Origin: Nocardioides gilvus
GTDB taxonomy: Bacteria; Actinomycetota; Actinomycetes; Propionibacteriales; Nocardioidaceae
Length of the DNA stretch: 64,000 nucleotides
Assembly (NCBI RefSeq): GCF_003194605.1
Contig: NZ_QHKY01000004.1
Location: 310,001-374,000 of the forward strand
Reading direction: 5' to 3'
The notes under the pieces were generated by a model, which was not told the origin of the DNA, did not search any database, and worked only from the letters and a program-made list of their open reading frames with translations. The position numbers were made by a program, and so were the translations under genes. The stretch's first letter is position 1, and every line of letters begins with the position of its first letter. Positions 32,434 to 41,150 of the stretch are shown here, in pieces.

Positions 32434-34107
32434 CTACCGGACCGGGCTGGTCATCTCGCGCACGGCCCACGCCGCGTCGCGTCCGGCATCGGGCTCGAGC
32501 GCGACGAAACTGACCAGTCCTGACGAGAGCGCCTCGCTGCCCTCGCGCAACATGTCCTGGGGCGTCGCGCAGACCACGACGGGCACCTCGCACGCCGCGA
32601 GCCGATCCGGGGCCCGGAAACGGAAGGCCGCCGAGTACGACTGCTTGTAGGAGGGTCCACTCTTGATGAACTCCATCACCAACCGGTGCAGCTCAGCCGT
32701 GTCGGAGGGCGCCGTCGGTCGGTGGGTCTCGATGTCGCCCCCGTACCAGGGCCAGTAGAGCTGGGCGTCGCGCACCGTGTGCCACGCGCGCACCAGGTGC
32801 TCGCCACCACGACTCGGAGTCATGTCGATGAAGTAGTTCTCCAGCAGGTCCGCCACGAATTCGTCCGAGAAGGCCGGCAGTCCGTCCGCAACCAAGCCCC
32901 GGACCAGGTCTGGACGCTGGCAGGAGAGCTCCAGGGCGAGACAGGCACCGGTGTGACTGCCGTACGCCGGGATCCCCGCCAGGCCGAGCTCGTCGAGCAC
33001 CGCCGCGAGCGCGCGAGCGAAGTCGGCGATCTCGGGCTGGTCCAGGCCGGAGGGGGCCGAGTATCCGTTGCCCAGCGTGTCCGGGGAGATCACCAAGTGG
33101 TCGCCTGCCAGGTCGAGGATCAGTCCCTCGAAACTGTCGGCCGAGCCGGGAGAACCGTGCACCACCAGCAGCGGCGGGTGTTCCGGCGACCCGTCCAGAC
33201 GTACGTGCACCTCACCGAAGTCGGTGCGGACGTAGCGCCGACTGGTTCCGCCACGGTGGACAGGCCGCGGCGCCACACCGGCATCCGGGAGACCGGTCGT
33301 GTCGTCGAAGGCCTGCGCGATACGGGCGACGTGCTCGTCGTTTCCCACGCTGTGCACCGTCAGGGTCGGCGCCTCGACGGCCAACCGGTCCAGGTGTTCG
33401 TGCAGCGGGTCGGCGTGCTTGGCGACCAGCACTGCTGGGACGGCCAACCGACCGAGGGCCGCGCGGGCGTCGTACCGGAAGGCGGCCCGGTAGGACAGGC
33501 CCCAGTCAGGTCGAGCGCGCAGGAGGTCGAACGTGAGCTGGTGGATCACGTCCACTGACGGCAGGTCCTCGGGGAGCCGTCGATCGGCCTCCTGCCGGTA
33601 CCACGGCCAGAAGGTCCACATGTTGCGCACCATGTGCCAGGTCTTCAGCATGTGCCCGCCGTACCAGTCGGGCTCCACCGGCGGGGTGTAGCGCTCGAGC
33701 TGCTCCTCCAGCTCCGGACCCGTGTAGAGGCCCAACCCGTCCATCACCAGTTGCGCCACCCTGTCGGGGGCGATCACCGCTGTCTCGAGCGCGATCTTCG
33801 AGCCGGTGTGGGTGCCGGCCACGATGAATCGATCGATCCCCAGCGCGTCCGCGAAGTCGAGCACCCGCTGCGCGTACTCGGGGATCGATCGCTCGCGACC
33901 CGTCTCTCCGGGCAACGGGTCGGACTGTCCGTAACCGGGCGTGTCCATGGCCAGGACGGTGAATCGCCCGGCGAGGGCGTCGATCCACTCCACCATGGTG
34001 GCCGACGACATCGGGGAGGAGTGGAGCAGAATGACCGGCGCTCCGGAGCCCGCCCTCAGATAGTGCACCTGCCCGTCGGCGAGGTCGGCGTAGTGACGTT
34101 CGATCAC
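32434..34107 (-). CDS. Two fused alpha/beta hydrolase domains with GxHTG elbows
   Basis: 557 residues, about twice a normal hydrolase. Domain 1 (about 1-275) and domain 2 (about 285-557) have the same order of segments. Each nucleophile elbow, normally G-x-S-x-G, reads G-T-H-T-G (segment VAGTHTGSKIALE) or G-S-H-T-G (segment YGSHTGACLALE), so His replaces the catalytic Ser. Domain 1 keeps an Asp (KHADPLHEH) and a late His (GNDEHV); domain 2 lacks a clear late His. Ordinary esterase chemistry is therefore unlikely. The same change is present in the hydrolase at 52117-52926. A C-C or lyase-type function, or binding, should be considered. Start at ATG 34107; divergent from the VOC/SDR pair. Confidence 0.82.
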   Translation of the reverse strand: MIERHYADLADGQVHYLRAGSGAPVILLHSSPMSSATMVEWIDALAGRFTVLAMDTPGYGQSDPLPGETGRERSIPEYAQRVLDFADALGIDRFIVAGTHTGSKIALETAVIAPDRVAQLVMDGLGLYTGPELEEQLERYTPPVEPDWYGGHMLKTWHMVRNMWTFWPWYRQEADRRLPEDLPSVDVIHQLTFDLLRARPDWGLSYRAAFRYDARAALGRLAVPAVLVAKHADPLHEHLDRLAVEAPTLTVHSVGNDEHVARIAQAFDDTTGLPDAGVAPRPVHRGGTSRRYVRTDFGEVHVRLDGSPEHPPLLVVHGSPGSADSFEGLILDLAGDHLVISPDTLGNGYSAPSGLDQPEIADFARALAAVLDELGLAGIPAYGSHTGACLALELSCQRPDLVRGLVADGLPAFSDEFVADLLENYFIDMTPSRGGEHLVRAWHTVRDAQLYWPWYGGDIETHRPTAPSDTAELHRLVMEFIKSGPSYKQSYSAAFRFRAPDRLAACEVPVVVCATPQDMLREGSEALSSGLVSFVALEPDAGRDAAWAVREMTSPVR

Positions 34108-34201
34108 TCTGGTGACTCCTGGTCGTGAGGCAATGGTTCCACCCCATCATGTCGCATTGTCCCGCACAACGGAACACCCCACCGCTCTGCGGAATTGTCC
34201 G

Positions 34202-34230
34202 TTGACACGGCCGAGCCTCGCGCGCAGGAT
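34202..34230 (+). promoter_or_regulatory. Predicted promoter of the VOC/SDR operon
   Basis: TTGACA (34202-34207), 17 bases, then CAGGAT (34225-34230). The IclR-type palindrome at 34231 abuts the -10, so a bound regulator would occlude the transcription start. Confidence 0.5.
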
Positions 34231-34246
34231 TGGAAACATTGTTCCA
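34231..34246. promoter_or_regulatory. IclR-type palindrome upstream of VOC/SDR and hydrolase genes
   Basis: TGGAAACATTGTTCCA has perfect TGGAA/TTCCA arms and resembles the Escherichia coli IclR box. On the reverse strand it reads GGAACAATGTTTCC, matching the window consensus GGAAYNNNGTTYC. Confidence 0.65.
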
Positions 34247-34266
34247 ATCAACGGAATGGAGAACCC

Positions 34267-35199
34267 GTGATCAGCGAGATCAAGGTGAGCACTGTCGGAG
34301 TGACAGACCTTGCAGCAGCCGTCGCCTTCTATTGCGACACCTTCGACTACGTGGTTCACGGCGAGGGTCCGATCCGCCCGGAGGAGACCGTGCAGCTCTG
34401 GGGTGGTTCGCCTGACCAGAGGGGTCGCCAGGCCGTGCTGGGTCCCGACGGCACCTCGTCGGGTCTCCTGCGACTCGTCGCGTACGAGGCCGCGACCCCG
34501 ATCTACTGGGGTGACTACTCCTCCCTGGAGGACTACGGCCACTACGCCCTCAACATCCGCGTCCCGGAGCTCACCTCCACGCTCTCGACCCTCGCGGCCA
34601 GCGGCGGACGGACCAGGTCCGGACCGACCCACTGGACGGTGACCGACGACCTCTCGGCCTGGGACTCACTCAACTACGGTCCGGACGGGGTCCTGCTGGA
34701 CGTCTTCCAGCTCGAGACGAAGCCCAGCCACCCCTTGCACGCGTACGACGGCCGGGCGACCGGTCTGCAGACCGTCTGCATCCACTCCAGTGACGCCCGC
34801 CGATCGGCTCGGTTCTACGCCGCCCTGGGCCTCCGCCCGATGTACGACAAGTTGCTGGAGTCGATGGAGGGCTTCTTCCACCTCCCCGACGGCACTGGTC
34901 TGCACAACATCAACATGATGAACCCCGAGGCGTCGGGCCTGGGTCGCCTGGAGATCGCCCAGTACGTCGGATTCCCGGGTCGCTCGCAGCGCGACCGAGC
35001 GGTCGCAGGCGCCGCCGGGGTGTTGAGCGCGTCCTTCGAGACCGACGACCTCGACGCCACCACCTTGTTGCTGCGTGCCATCGGGACCGAGCCGAGTGGC
35101 GAGGAGATCATCGTCGACCAACCGGCCTTCGGACGCGTCCGGGTCAGCGGCTGGTTCGGGCCGGATGACGAACGCCTCGAATTCTTCGAGCGCCTGTGA
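34267..35199 (+). CDS. Two-module VOC (glyoxalase/extradiol dioxygenase fold) protein
   Basis: 310 residues from the GTG at 34267, with GGAGA five bases before it. Two VOC modules are visible: about 1-145 (opening KVSTVGVTDLAAAVAFY) and about 155-310 (opening LQTVCIHSSDARRSARFY). The first-strand His normally used as metal ligand is absent in module 1. In module 2 a His follows at the strand end (CIHSSD), and a late Glu is near ERLEFFE. It could be a ring-cleaving dioxygenase with altered ligands, or a binding or isomerase protein. It is coupled to the SDR gene (GTGA overlap). Confidence 0.8.
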   Translation: MISEIKVSTVGVTDLAAAVAFYCDTFDYVVHGEGPIRPEETVQLWGGSPDQRGRQAVLGPDGTSSGLLRLVAYEAATPIYWGDYSSLEDYGHYALNIRVPELTSTLSTLAASGGRTRSGPTHWTVTDDLSAWDSLNYGPDGVLLDVFQLETKPSHPLHAYDGRATGLQTVCIHSSDARRSARFYAALGLRPMYDKLLESMEGFFHLPDGTGLHNINMMNPEASGLGRLEIAQYVGFPGRSQRDRAVAGAAGVLSASFETDDLDATTLLLRAIGTEPSGEEIIVDQPAFGRVRVSGWFGPDDERLEFFERL

Positions 35200-35888
35200 A
35201 GCGCCACGCACTCGTGACCGGCGCGGGCACCGGGATCGGTCGCGCGATCGCGATCGCGCTGGCCGAGCGCGGCCTGACCGTCCATGCCGTCGGGCGCCGA
35301 CAGCCCCCACTGGAGGGGCTGCGCCAGAGCGCGGCAGACCTGCCGGGTGAGGTCGTGGTGCACGTGGCGGATGCCGGAGTCCCGGGCAACCTGGAGGACC
35401 TGCTCTCCGGGGTCGAAGGACGACTCGAGGTGGCTGTCGCCTCGGCCGGCTTCTTCGAGCGAGGCGCCGTCGCGGAGTTGTCCCCCGCGTCCTGGGACGC
35501 CCAGGTGCACGGCAACCTGACCACCGCGTTCCACACACTCAAGGCTGTGACGACTCGCATGCAGTCGCAGGAGAAGATCGACGGGTGCGCAGGGCACGTC
35601 TTCACGCTCAACTCCGGCGCGGGGGTGCAGGGATTCCCCACCGGATCGGCGTACGCAGCCTCGAAGCACGGCCTGCGTGGTCTCGTCGAGAGCCTGCGTC
35701 AGGAGCTCACGGGCACGGGCGTCAAGCTCACCGACCTCGTCGTCTCCGCCACCGTGGAGAGCGAGATGAGCGCCGGTCGCGACGTACCGATGATCAGCCC
35801 CGACGCCGTGGCCCACACCGTGACCGCATGCCTGGACCTCGGGGGCATCGCGACCTGGGACCGCGTGGACATCTCCCAACTGCGCTGA
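35196..35888 (+). CDS. Short-chain dehydrogenase/reductase, paralogue of the SDR at 23126-23881
   Basis: 230 residues. The cofactor motif TGAGTGIG is near residue 8; ASAG replaces the common NNAG; the catalytic Tyr is in SAYAASK; NSGAG precedes it. It shares V-E-S-E-M and the C-terminal R-V-D-I-S-Q-L with the left-half SDR. The GTG start overlaps the VOC stop. It probably oxidises or reduces an alcohol/ketone of the right-half pathway. Confidence 0.9.
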   Translation: MKRHALVTGAGTGIGRAIAIALAERGLTVHAVGRRQPPLEGLRQSAADLPGEVVVHVADAGVPGNLEDLLSGVEGRLEVAVASAGFFERGAVAELSPASWDAQVHGNLTTAFHTLKAVTTRMQSQEKIDGCAGHVFTLNSGAGVQGFPTGSAYAASKHGLRGLVESLRQELTGTGVKLTDLVVSATVESEMSAGRDVPMISPDAVAHTVTACLDLGGIATWDRVDISQLR

Positions 35889-35904
35889 CCATCCGTCGCG
35901 ACAA

Positions 35905-35946
35905 CGCACGAGCCCTCCGCCACCACCATGGCGGAGGGCTCGTGCG
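35905..35946. terminator. Bidirectional stem-loop terminator
   Basis: A 17-base perfect inverted repeat (CGCACGAGCCCTCCGCC and its complement) with an 8-base loop, directly before the stop of the convergent ABC ATPase gene. Confidence 0.85.
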
Positions 35947-36987
35947 TCAGACCGGGGTGATCGGGAGCTGGGTGGCGCCCACCAAAGGGCTCGGGGCGAC
36001 CAGGTGGCACGCCACCTGCTGTCCAGCCGCCTTGGTTTCCAACCTCGGGTAGTCGGTGAAGCACTTGGCCTCGGCCAGGGGGCACCGCGGGGAGTAGAAG
36101 CAGCCCGTGGGCCGGGTGATCGCGTTGGGCACCTCGCCCAACGGCGCCGACTCCTTCTTCCTGAGTCGCGGGTCCGGCTTCGGAGCAGCCGCGAAGAGTG
36201 CCTTGGTGTACGGGTGCTGCGGCGCGGACTCCAGCTGCTGCTTGCTACCGATCTCGACGATGCGGCCCAGGTACATCACGGCGATCTGGTCGGCGATGTA
36301 GGAGACCACGGCGAGGTCGTGACTGATGAACATCATCGTGAGCCCGAGCTCGGACTTGAGGTCCGTCAGGAGGTTCATCACCTGGGCCCGCACCGACACG
36401 TCGAGTGAGGCGGTGGGCTCGTCCGCCACCAGGAACTCGGGGTTGGTCGCCAGTGCCCGGGCGATGCCCACCCGCTGCAACTGCCCTCCGGAGACCTCGT
36501 GGGGGTAGCGGTGCAGGAAGTCACGGTTCAGACCGACCAGCTCGAGCAGCTCGACCGAACGCTGACGCCGCGAGGACGCGTCCCCGACGCCGTGGACCCG
36601 CAGCGGTTCGGCGATGATGTCGACGAGTCGGTTGCGCTTGTTGACCGAGGAGTACGGGTTCTGGAACACCATCTGCATGTGCTGGCGTTCGCGACGCAAC
36701 TCCTCCCGACTGAGACTCGTGATGTCACGGCCGCGGAAGGAGACCGAGCCCCCGGTCGGCTCCTCCAGACGGAGGATCGAGCGACCCATGGTCGACTTCC
36801 CCGAACCGCTCTCGCCGATGATGGCCAGGGTCTGGCGCGGGGCGATGTCGACGCTCACACCGTCGAGGGCGTGCACGATCTGCTGCTGCCCCCGCAACTT
36901 CGTGAGGAGTCCACCTCCCACCGGGAAGTGGGTGTGCAGGTCCTTGACGCTCAGCAGCGGGGCGGGCGTGGGCACGTTCTCGGTCAT
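35947..36987 (-). CDS. Oligopeptide-type ABC transporter ATPase (OppF/DppF-like)
   Basis: 346 residues. Walker A GESGSGKST, signature VSGGQLQRVGIAR, Walker B FLVADEPTASLD and H-loop ISHDLAVV are complete. The C terminus has the OppF-type Cys cluster (GCFYSPRCPLAEAKCF, later VACHL) that may bind an iron-sulfur cluster. ATG 36987 overlaps the stop of the upstream ATPase gene. It is the last of four ABC genes. Confidence 0.92.
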   Translation of the reverse strand: MTENVPTPAPLLSVKDLHTHFPVGGGLLTKLRGQQQIVHALDGVSVDIAPRQTLAIIGESGSGKSTMGRSILRLEEPTGGSVSFRGRDITSLSREELRRERQHMQMVFQNPYSSVNKRNRLVDIIAEPLRVHGVGDASSRRQRSVELLELVGLNRDFLHRYPHEVSGGQLQRVGIARALATNPEFLVADEPTASLDVSVRAQVMNLLTDLKSELGLTMMFISHDLAVVSYIADQIAVMYLGRIVEIGSKQQLESAPQHPYTKALFAAAPKPDPRLRKKESAPLGEVPNAITRPTGCFYSPRCPLAEAKCFTDYPRLETKAAGQQVACHLVAPSPLVGATQLPITPV

Positions 36988-38027
36988 GAGTTCTTCCCTT
37001 CTCCACCGGCGATCGCCGGGTCGGGCACGCGGTGACACGCGGCGAGTCCCCCGGTCGCGGTGACCGGGTAGAGCGGCGGTGGGGTGGTGTCGCAGATCGA
37101 CCCGAGCTTGGAGTCACAGCGGTCGGCGAACCAGCAGCCCTGGATCTCGGTGGCCAGTCCGGGCACCGCTCCGCGCATGGCATAGAGACGCTCCCCGTCG
37201 TGCGGGAAGCCGGGGATGGCTTGGAGCAACTGCTGGGTGTACGGGTGCTGGGGGCTCTCGAAGAGGTTGAAGACGTCGGCCACCTCGACCACCTGGCCGG
37301 CGTACATGACGACGACCTTGTCGCACATCTCGGCGACCACGGAGAGGTCGTGGGTCACCAGGACCATGGACAGGTTGCGCTCGACCCGCAGGGTGCGCAG
37401 GAGTTCGAGCACCTGCGCCTCGATCGTCACGTCGAGGCTGGTGGTGGGCTCGTCGGCCAGCAGGACCTTGAGTTCCTTCGAGGCACACGCCACCGCGATC
37501 ATGATCCGCTGCAGCTGCCCCTGACTGAACTGGAAGGGGTAGGAGTTCAGCTTGCCCCGGCCATCGATGCCGACGCCCTTGAGCAGACGCAGGATCTCCT
37601 CGTCGTACTCCTTGCGTTCGAGGTCCGGGCGGTGCAGTGAGAGCACACGTCGGAACTGGCTGCCGATGGTCCACGAGGGGTTGAACGAGTTGATCGGGTC
37701 CTGGAAGATCATCGCCATCTCGCCGCCGCGGACCTTGCGCATCTCCTCCTCGGAGAGCGAGCGCAGGTCGCGACCGGTGAGGATGATCTCCTCGGCCTCC
37801 ACCTGGGCCGGCGGTCGCAGCATGCCGAGGATGGACTTGAGGGCCGTGGACTTGCCCGACCCGCTCTCCCCCACGAGCCCGACGATCTCGCCCGGCTTCA
37901 CCGACAGGGAGAAGCGCTTCACGGCCGGGACCGGGAGTCCGCGGAACTGGTACGTGGTGCGCAGGTCGGTGACCCGCAGGACCTCGTCGGTCTCCACCGC
38001 CGTGGCGGCTGTGCTGGGGTTCGTCAC
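36984..38027 (-). CDS. Oligopeptide-type ABC transporter ATPase (OppD/DppD-like)
   Basis: 347 residues from GTG 38027, which overlaps the permease stop. Walker A GESGSGKST, Q-loop FQDPINSFNP, signature FSQGQLQRI (Gln replaces a Gly of LSGGQ), Walker B VLLADEPTTSLD, H-loop VTHDLSVV and a C-terminal Cys set (GCWFADRCDSK, SICDTT). Pairs with the OppF-like ATPase as a heterodimer on the two permeases. Confidence 0.92.
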   Translation of the reverse strand: MTNPSTAATAVETDEVLRVTDLRTTYQFRGLPVPAVKRFSLSVKPGEIVGLVGESGSGKSTALKSILGMLRPPAQVEAEEIILTGRDLRSLSEEEMRKVRGGEMAMIFQDPINSFNPSWTIGSQFRRVLSLHRPDLERKEYDEEILRLLKGVGIDGRGKLNSYPFQFSQGQLQRIMIAVACASKELKVLLADEPTTSLDVTIEAQVLELLRTLRVERNLSMVLVTHDLSVVAEMCDKVVVMYAGQVVEVADVFNLFESPQHPYTQQLLQAIPGFPHDGERLYAMRGAVPGLATEIQGCWFADRCDSKLGSICDTTPPPLYPVTATGGLAACHRVPDPAIAGGEGKNS

Positions 38028-39034
38028 TTCTGCTCTCCCTTCGCGGAGGCGCCGGACTTCTTCGACTTCTTCGTGGTGCTCTTGGCCCGAGGATCGAGCT
38101 CGTCGCGCAGTTGGTCTCCCAGAAGGTTGAAGAACAACACGAAGAGCGCGATGGCGATGGACGGGAAGACCACCAGCCACCAGGCGCCGAGAGTCACGTA
38201 CTGACGTGCGTCGGCCAGGAGCGTGCCCCAGCTCGCACCGGGCGGCTGCACGCCCAGCCCGAGGAAGGAGACCGCAGCCTCCACCGAGACCGCCATGGCG
38301 AGGGCGAACGCAGCCTGGACGACCAGGGGTGCCGAGATGTTGGGGAGGAGGTTGCGGAACAGGATGTCCTTGCCTCGGCCGCCGAAGGACCGTACGGCGG
38401 TGACGTAGTCCTCACGCATCTCGGCCAGGACGGAGGCTCGTGCGATACGCGCGAACACCGGGACCAGGACGATGCCGATCGCGATGGCGACCAGGACCTC
38501 GGGGGTGATGGAGACGGGTCCGAGGGAGAGCTGACGCTGAGCCAGGATGCCGGTGATGACCGGGACGAGGACCAGCAGCGGGAAGGAGAGGATCACGTCC
38601 ATGAGGCGCATGATCACCGAGTCCCGCAACTTGCCCGACTTCATGCCGGCCAGCATGCCCAGCAACGACCCCACGACGAGGGCGAAGAGGACGGCCAGGA
38701 ACCCGACGAGGATGGAGACGCGCGACCCGTGCAGGAACCGTGAGAACACGTCCCGGCCGACCGAGTCGGTGCCCATCCAGTTCTGAGCGCTGGGTCCAGT
38801 CAGGGGCTCGTCGCCCAGGGCGGCGGGGTCGAAGGGCGCGAAGAAGGGACCCACGAGGGCCAGCAGGAGGAAGAAGCCCACTCCGGCCAGGCTGATCGCG
38901 GAGAGCTTGCGGCTCGTGAGACGGCGCAGCAGGCCAACCTCGTCCGCCCGGTGGGCCGAGTTGTCAGCGGGGTTGTCGGCGGGGTTGTCGGCGGGGATGC
39001 CGTCCTTGGTCTCGGTGATGGCCACGGGGCTCAC
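38024..39034 (-). CDS. Oligopeptide-type ABC transporter permease (OppC/DppC-like)
   Basis: 336 residues: a cytoplasmic N terminus with a three-fold N-P-A-D-N repeat (NPADNPADNPADN-like, 20-28), a first membrane helix near 45-65, then five more. The family region MGTDSVGRDVFSR and the EAA-type loop RSFGGRGKDILFRNLLPN are present. GTG 39034 overlaps the upstream permease stop. Confidence 0.92.
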   Translation of the reverse strand: MSPVAITETKDGIPADNPADNPADNSAHRADEVGLLRRLTSRKLSAISLAGVGFFLLLALVGPFFAPFDPAALGDEPLTGPSAQNWMGTDSVGRDVFSRFLHGSRVSILVGFLAVLFALVVGSLLGMLAGMKSGKLRDSVIMRLMDVILSFPLLVLVPVITGILAQRQLSLGPVSITPEVLVAIAIGIVLVPVFARIARASVLAEMREDYVTAVRSFGGRGKDILFRNLLPNISAPLVVQAAFALAMAVSVEAAVSFLGLGVQPPGASWGTLLADARQYVTLGAWWLVVFPSIAIALFVLFFNLLGDQLRDELDPRAKSTTKKSKKSGASAKGEQK

Positions 39035-39996
39035 TCCTTGCCGCTCGCGTAGCCGATCCGGATACGGGGGTTGATGACCCCGTACAACAGGTCGACCACG
39101 ATGTTGACGAAGACGAACACGGCGGCGATGAACATCATCACGCCGATGGTGATCGGGTAGTCACGGATGGTGAAGGACTCGACCAGGAGTCGTCCCAGCC
39201 CGGGGATTCCGAAGACCGTCTCGACGACGACCGATCCTCCAAGGAGGAAGCCGGTCTGCACGCCCAGCACGGTGATCACCGGGAGGAGAGCGTTGCGCAG
39301 GGTGTCCTTCCAGATGATGACTCGCTCACGGACACCCATCGCACGGGCGGCCGAGACGTACTCCTGTCCCATGACCTCCAGCATGCTCGAGCGGGTGAGT
39401 CGCGCCACGAGTCCGATCTGGGGGGCTGCGAGCGCAAAGGCCGGGAGCAGGGTCGAGCGCAACGACTCGACCATGTTCTCCCCGAAGGGTGTGTATCCCT
39501 GGTAGGGCATGTAGCCCGGGAACCACCAGCCGAAGATGAGCACCAGGAAGAGCGCCACCACGAAGTTCGGCACCGAGATGCCGGCCAGCGATCCCACCCG
39601 GATCACCTGGTCGACGAAGGTGTTGGCCCGGAGCGCCGAGATGACGCCCAGCGGGACACCGACGGCAATGATCATGAACAGCGCCATCACCGCGAGCTGG
39701 AGGGTGATCGGCAGCCGGTCCGCGATGGTCTGCGTCACCGGGGACTTGTCGGAGTACGACGTCCCGAGGTCGCCGCGGACCAGGTCACCGAGCCAGGTGA
39801 AGTACTGCATCCACATCGGGTCGTCGAGCCGCATGTCCGCTCGGGCCTTGGCCAGAGCCTCGGGCGGCGCCTCGAGCCCGACCGACAGCAGTGCCGGGTC
39901 GCCGGGTGCCAGCCTGAGCAGGGTGAACGCCACGATCGAGATCAGCAGCAGTACGGGCACTGCCGAGACAAGTCTGGAAACCGTCATCCTCAGCAT
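39031..39996 (-). CDS. Oligopeptide-type ABC transporter permease (OppB/DppB-like)
   Basis: 321 residues, six predicted membrane helices. The motif LAPGDPALLSVG after the first helix and the EAA loop RAMGVRERVIIWKDTLRNAL are typical. GGAGG seven bases before ATG 39996 supports the start. It lies 102 bases after the VOC gene at 40099, so the four ABC genes are probably transcribed with it. No binding-protein gene is in this operon; two are found at 43261 and 53023. Confidence 0.92.
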   Translation of the reverse strand: MLRMTVSRLVSAVPVLLLISIVAFTLLRLAPGDPALLSVGLEAPPEALAKARADMRLDDPMWMQYFTWLGDLVRGDLGTSYSDKSPVTQTIADRLPITLQLAVMALFMIIAVGVPLGVISALRANTFVDQVIRVGSLAGISVPNFVVALFLVLIFGWWFPGYMPYQGYTPFGENMVESLRSTLLPAFALAAPQIGLVARLTRSSMLEVMGQEYVSAARAMGVRERVIIWKDTLRNALLPVITVLGVQTGFLLGGSVVVETVFGIPGLGRLLVESFTIRDYPITIGVMMFIAAVFVFVNIVVDLLYGVINPRIRIGYASGKE

Positions 39997-40098
39997 GGGG
40001 CCCTCCTATCGCGTTCCGTCCACGACTGGGGTCGCGGAGATGTCTGCAGGTCATGGGGCCCGGGGCGGGTCCCACGGAGCATTGGGCCGGTGAGCTGT

Positions 40099-41043
40099 TC
40101 AGTTGCCATGGGATCCGAGGACCACGTGGGGGACCTGGTGCGGTGTGCCCAGGAGGACTGCCTGGTTGCGACCGAGAAGGTCCAGGGTGACCGGGGGGCC
40201 GGCTGCATCCCCCGCACGCTTCAACAGGCTACTCATCTCGTCGGTGACGAGGAGGGCTCCCAGGAGTCCGCGCCGCGGGGCGCGCGCGCGGCCCAGGAGC
40301 GTGCCCTCGGACGCTTCGGTCAGCCCGTAGTCGATGAGCCCGAAGTACGGCTCGCGTGTCGAGGGCCCCACGTTGCGCGAACGCAGGACCAATTCCTCCA
40401 CCCCCACCATGGCCGCGAAGCTCGGGTCGTCGATCGCGTACTCGAACACGACCTCCCACCCGAGGACGTCGCGGTAGAAGTCGACGGCGGGCTGGGCATC
40501 GGTGAGCGGGGCGGAGATGCTCTGCACCTCGCTCACCCACCCGTCGGTGCGTTGCGCGAAGTCGGCGAAGAAGTCGGCCGGGCCACCGAGGAACGCGGTG
40601 ACCACGTTGTCCGGCCCCCAGAGGTGGGCTTCGCGAAAAGTGCCTTCGGGCAGTTCGTAGGACGCCTCGGACTCGATGACGCGGTAGCCCAGATCCTTGG
40701 CCCGGGCGATGGCTCCCTCGTAGTCGGGCGCGTAGAAGTCGATCACCTTGAGCGCATCACGCGAGACGCGGGTCTCCCAGCTGCGTACGGTCTCGGTCGA
40801 CGCCGGTGAGAAGGCGACGAGCACCACACCGGCCTCCACGCCCGGTGTGCCCAGGACTCGCACCTCTGCGCCGTCCACCTCGGTCTCATGATCGATGCCG
40901 AACACCGTGCGGGCCTGGGTCGCGTCGAGGTGCAGCGTCTCGACCAACTCCATGTCGAAGACCTCGGTGAAGACCTTCTCCTGCGCGGCCAGATCTGCTG
41001 TGGACACGATGGGGCCATAGATTCGCGTCGTCGTTGGGGGCAC
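40099..41043 (-). CDS. Two-module VOC (glyoxalase/extradiol dioxygenase fold) protein
   Basis: 314 residues. Module 1 opens IYGPIVSTADLAAQEKVF, module 2 opens VQSISAPLTDAQPAVDFYRDVLGWEV. Neither opening strand shows the His expected as metal ligand in an extradiol dioxygenase. The second module contains YFGLIDYGL, a weakly conserved strand. GTG 41043 has AGGAGTG upstream. Probably the first gene of the operon that continues into the ABC transporter, behind an IclR-type box at 41116. Confidence 0.78.
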   Translation of the reverse strand: MPPTTTRIYGPIVSTADLAAQEKVFTEVFDMELVETLHLDATQARTVFGIDHETEVDGAEVRVLGTPGVEAGVVLVAFSPASTETVRSWETRVSRDALKVIDFYAPDYEGAIARAKDLGYRVIESEASYELPEGTFREAHLWGPDNVVTAFLGGPADFFADFAQRTDGWVSEVQSISAPLTDAQPAVDFYRDVLGWEVVFEYAIDDPSFAAMVGVEELVLRSRNVGPSTREPYFGLIDYGLTEASEGTLLGRARAPRRGLLGALLVTDEMSSLLKRAGDAAGPPVTLDLLGRNQAVLLGTPHQVPHVVLGSHGN

Positions 41044-41115
41044 TCGACACTCCTGGGATGCTGGTTGAGCCGGGCGGTGGGTGATCCCGACTGCAGGACC
41101 CTAGTTTCACTCACA

Positions 41116-41129
41116 GGAACACCGTTCCA
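41116..41129. promoter_or_regulatory. IclR-type box upstream of the VOC/ABC operon
   Basis: GGAACACCGTTCCA, near-perfect palindrome, lies 73 bases before the VOC start and 22 bases downstream of the stop of the IclR gene at 41151-41945. Confidence 0.6.
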
Positions 41130-41150
41130 CAAGCATCCCGGACAAAAATG

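Noticed and set aside
34267-35199. Extradiol catechol dioxygenase
   Set aside because: The fold is right, but the expected first metal-ligand His is missing in module 1, so activity should not be claimed.
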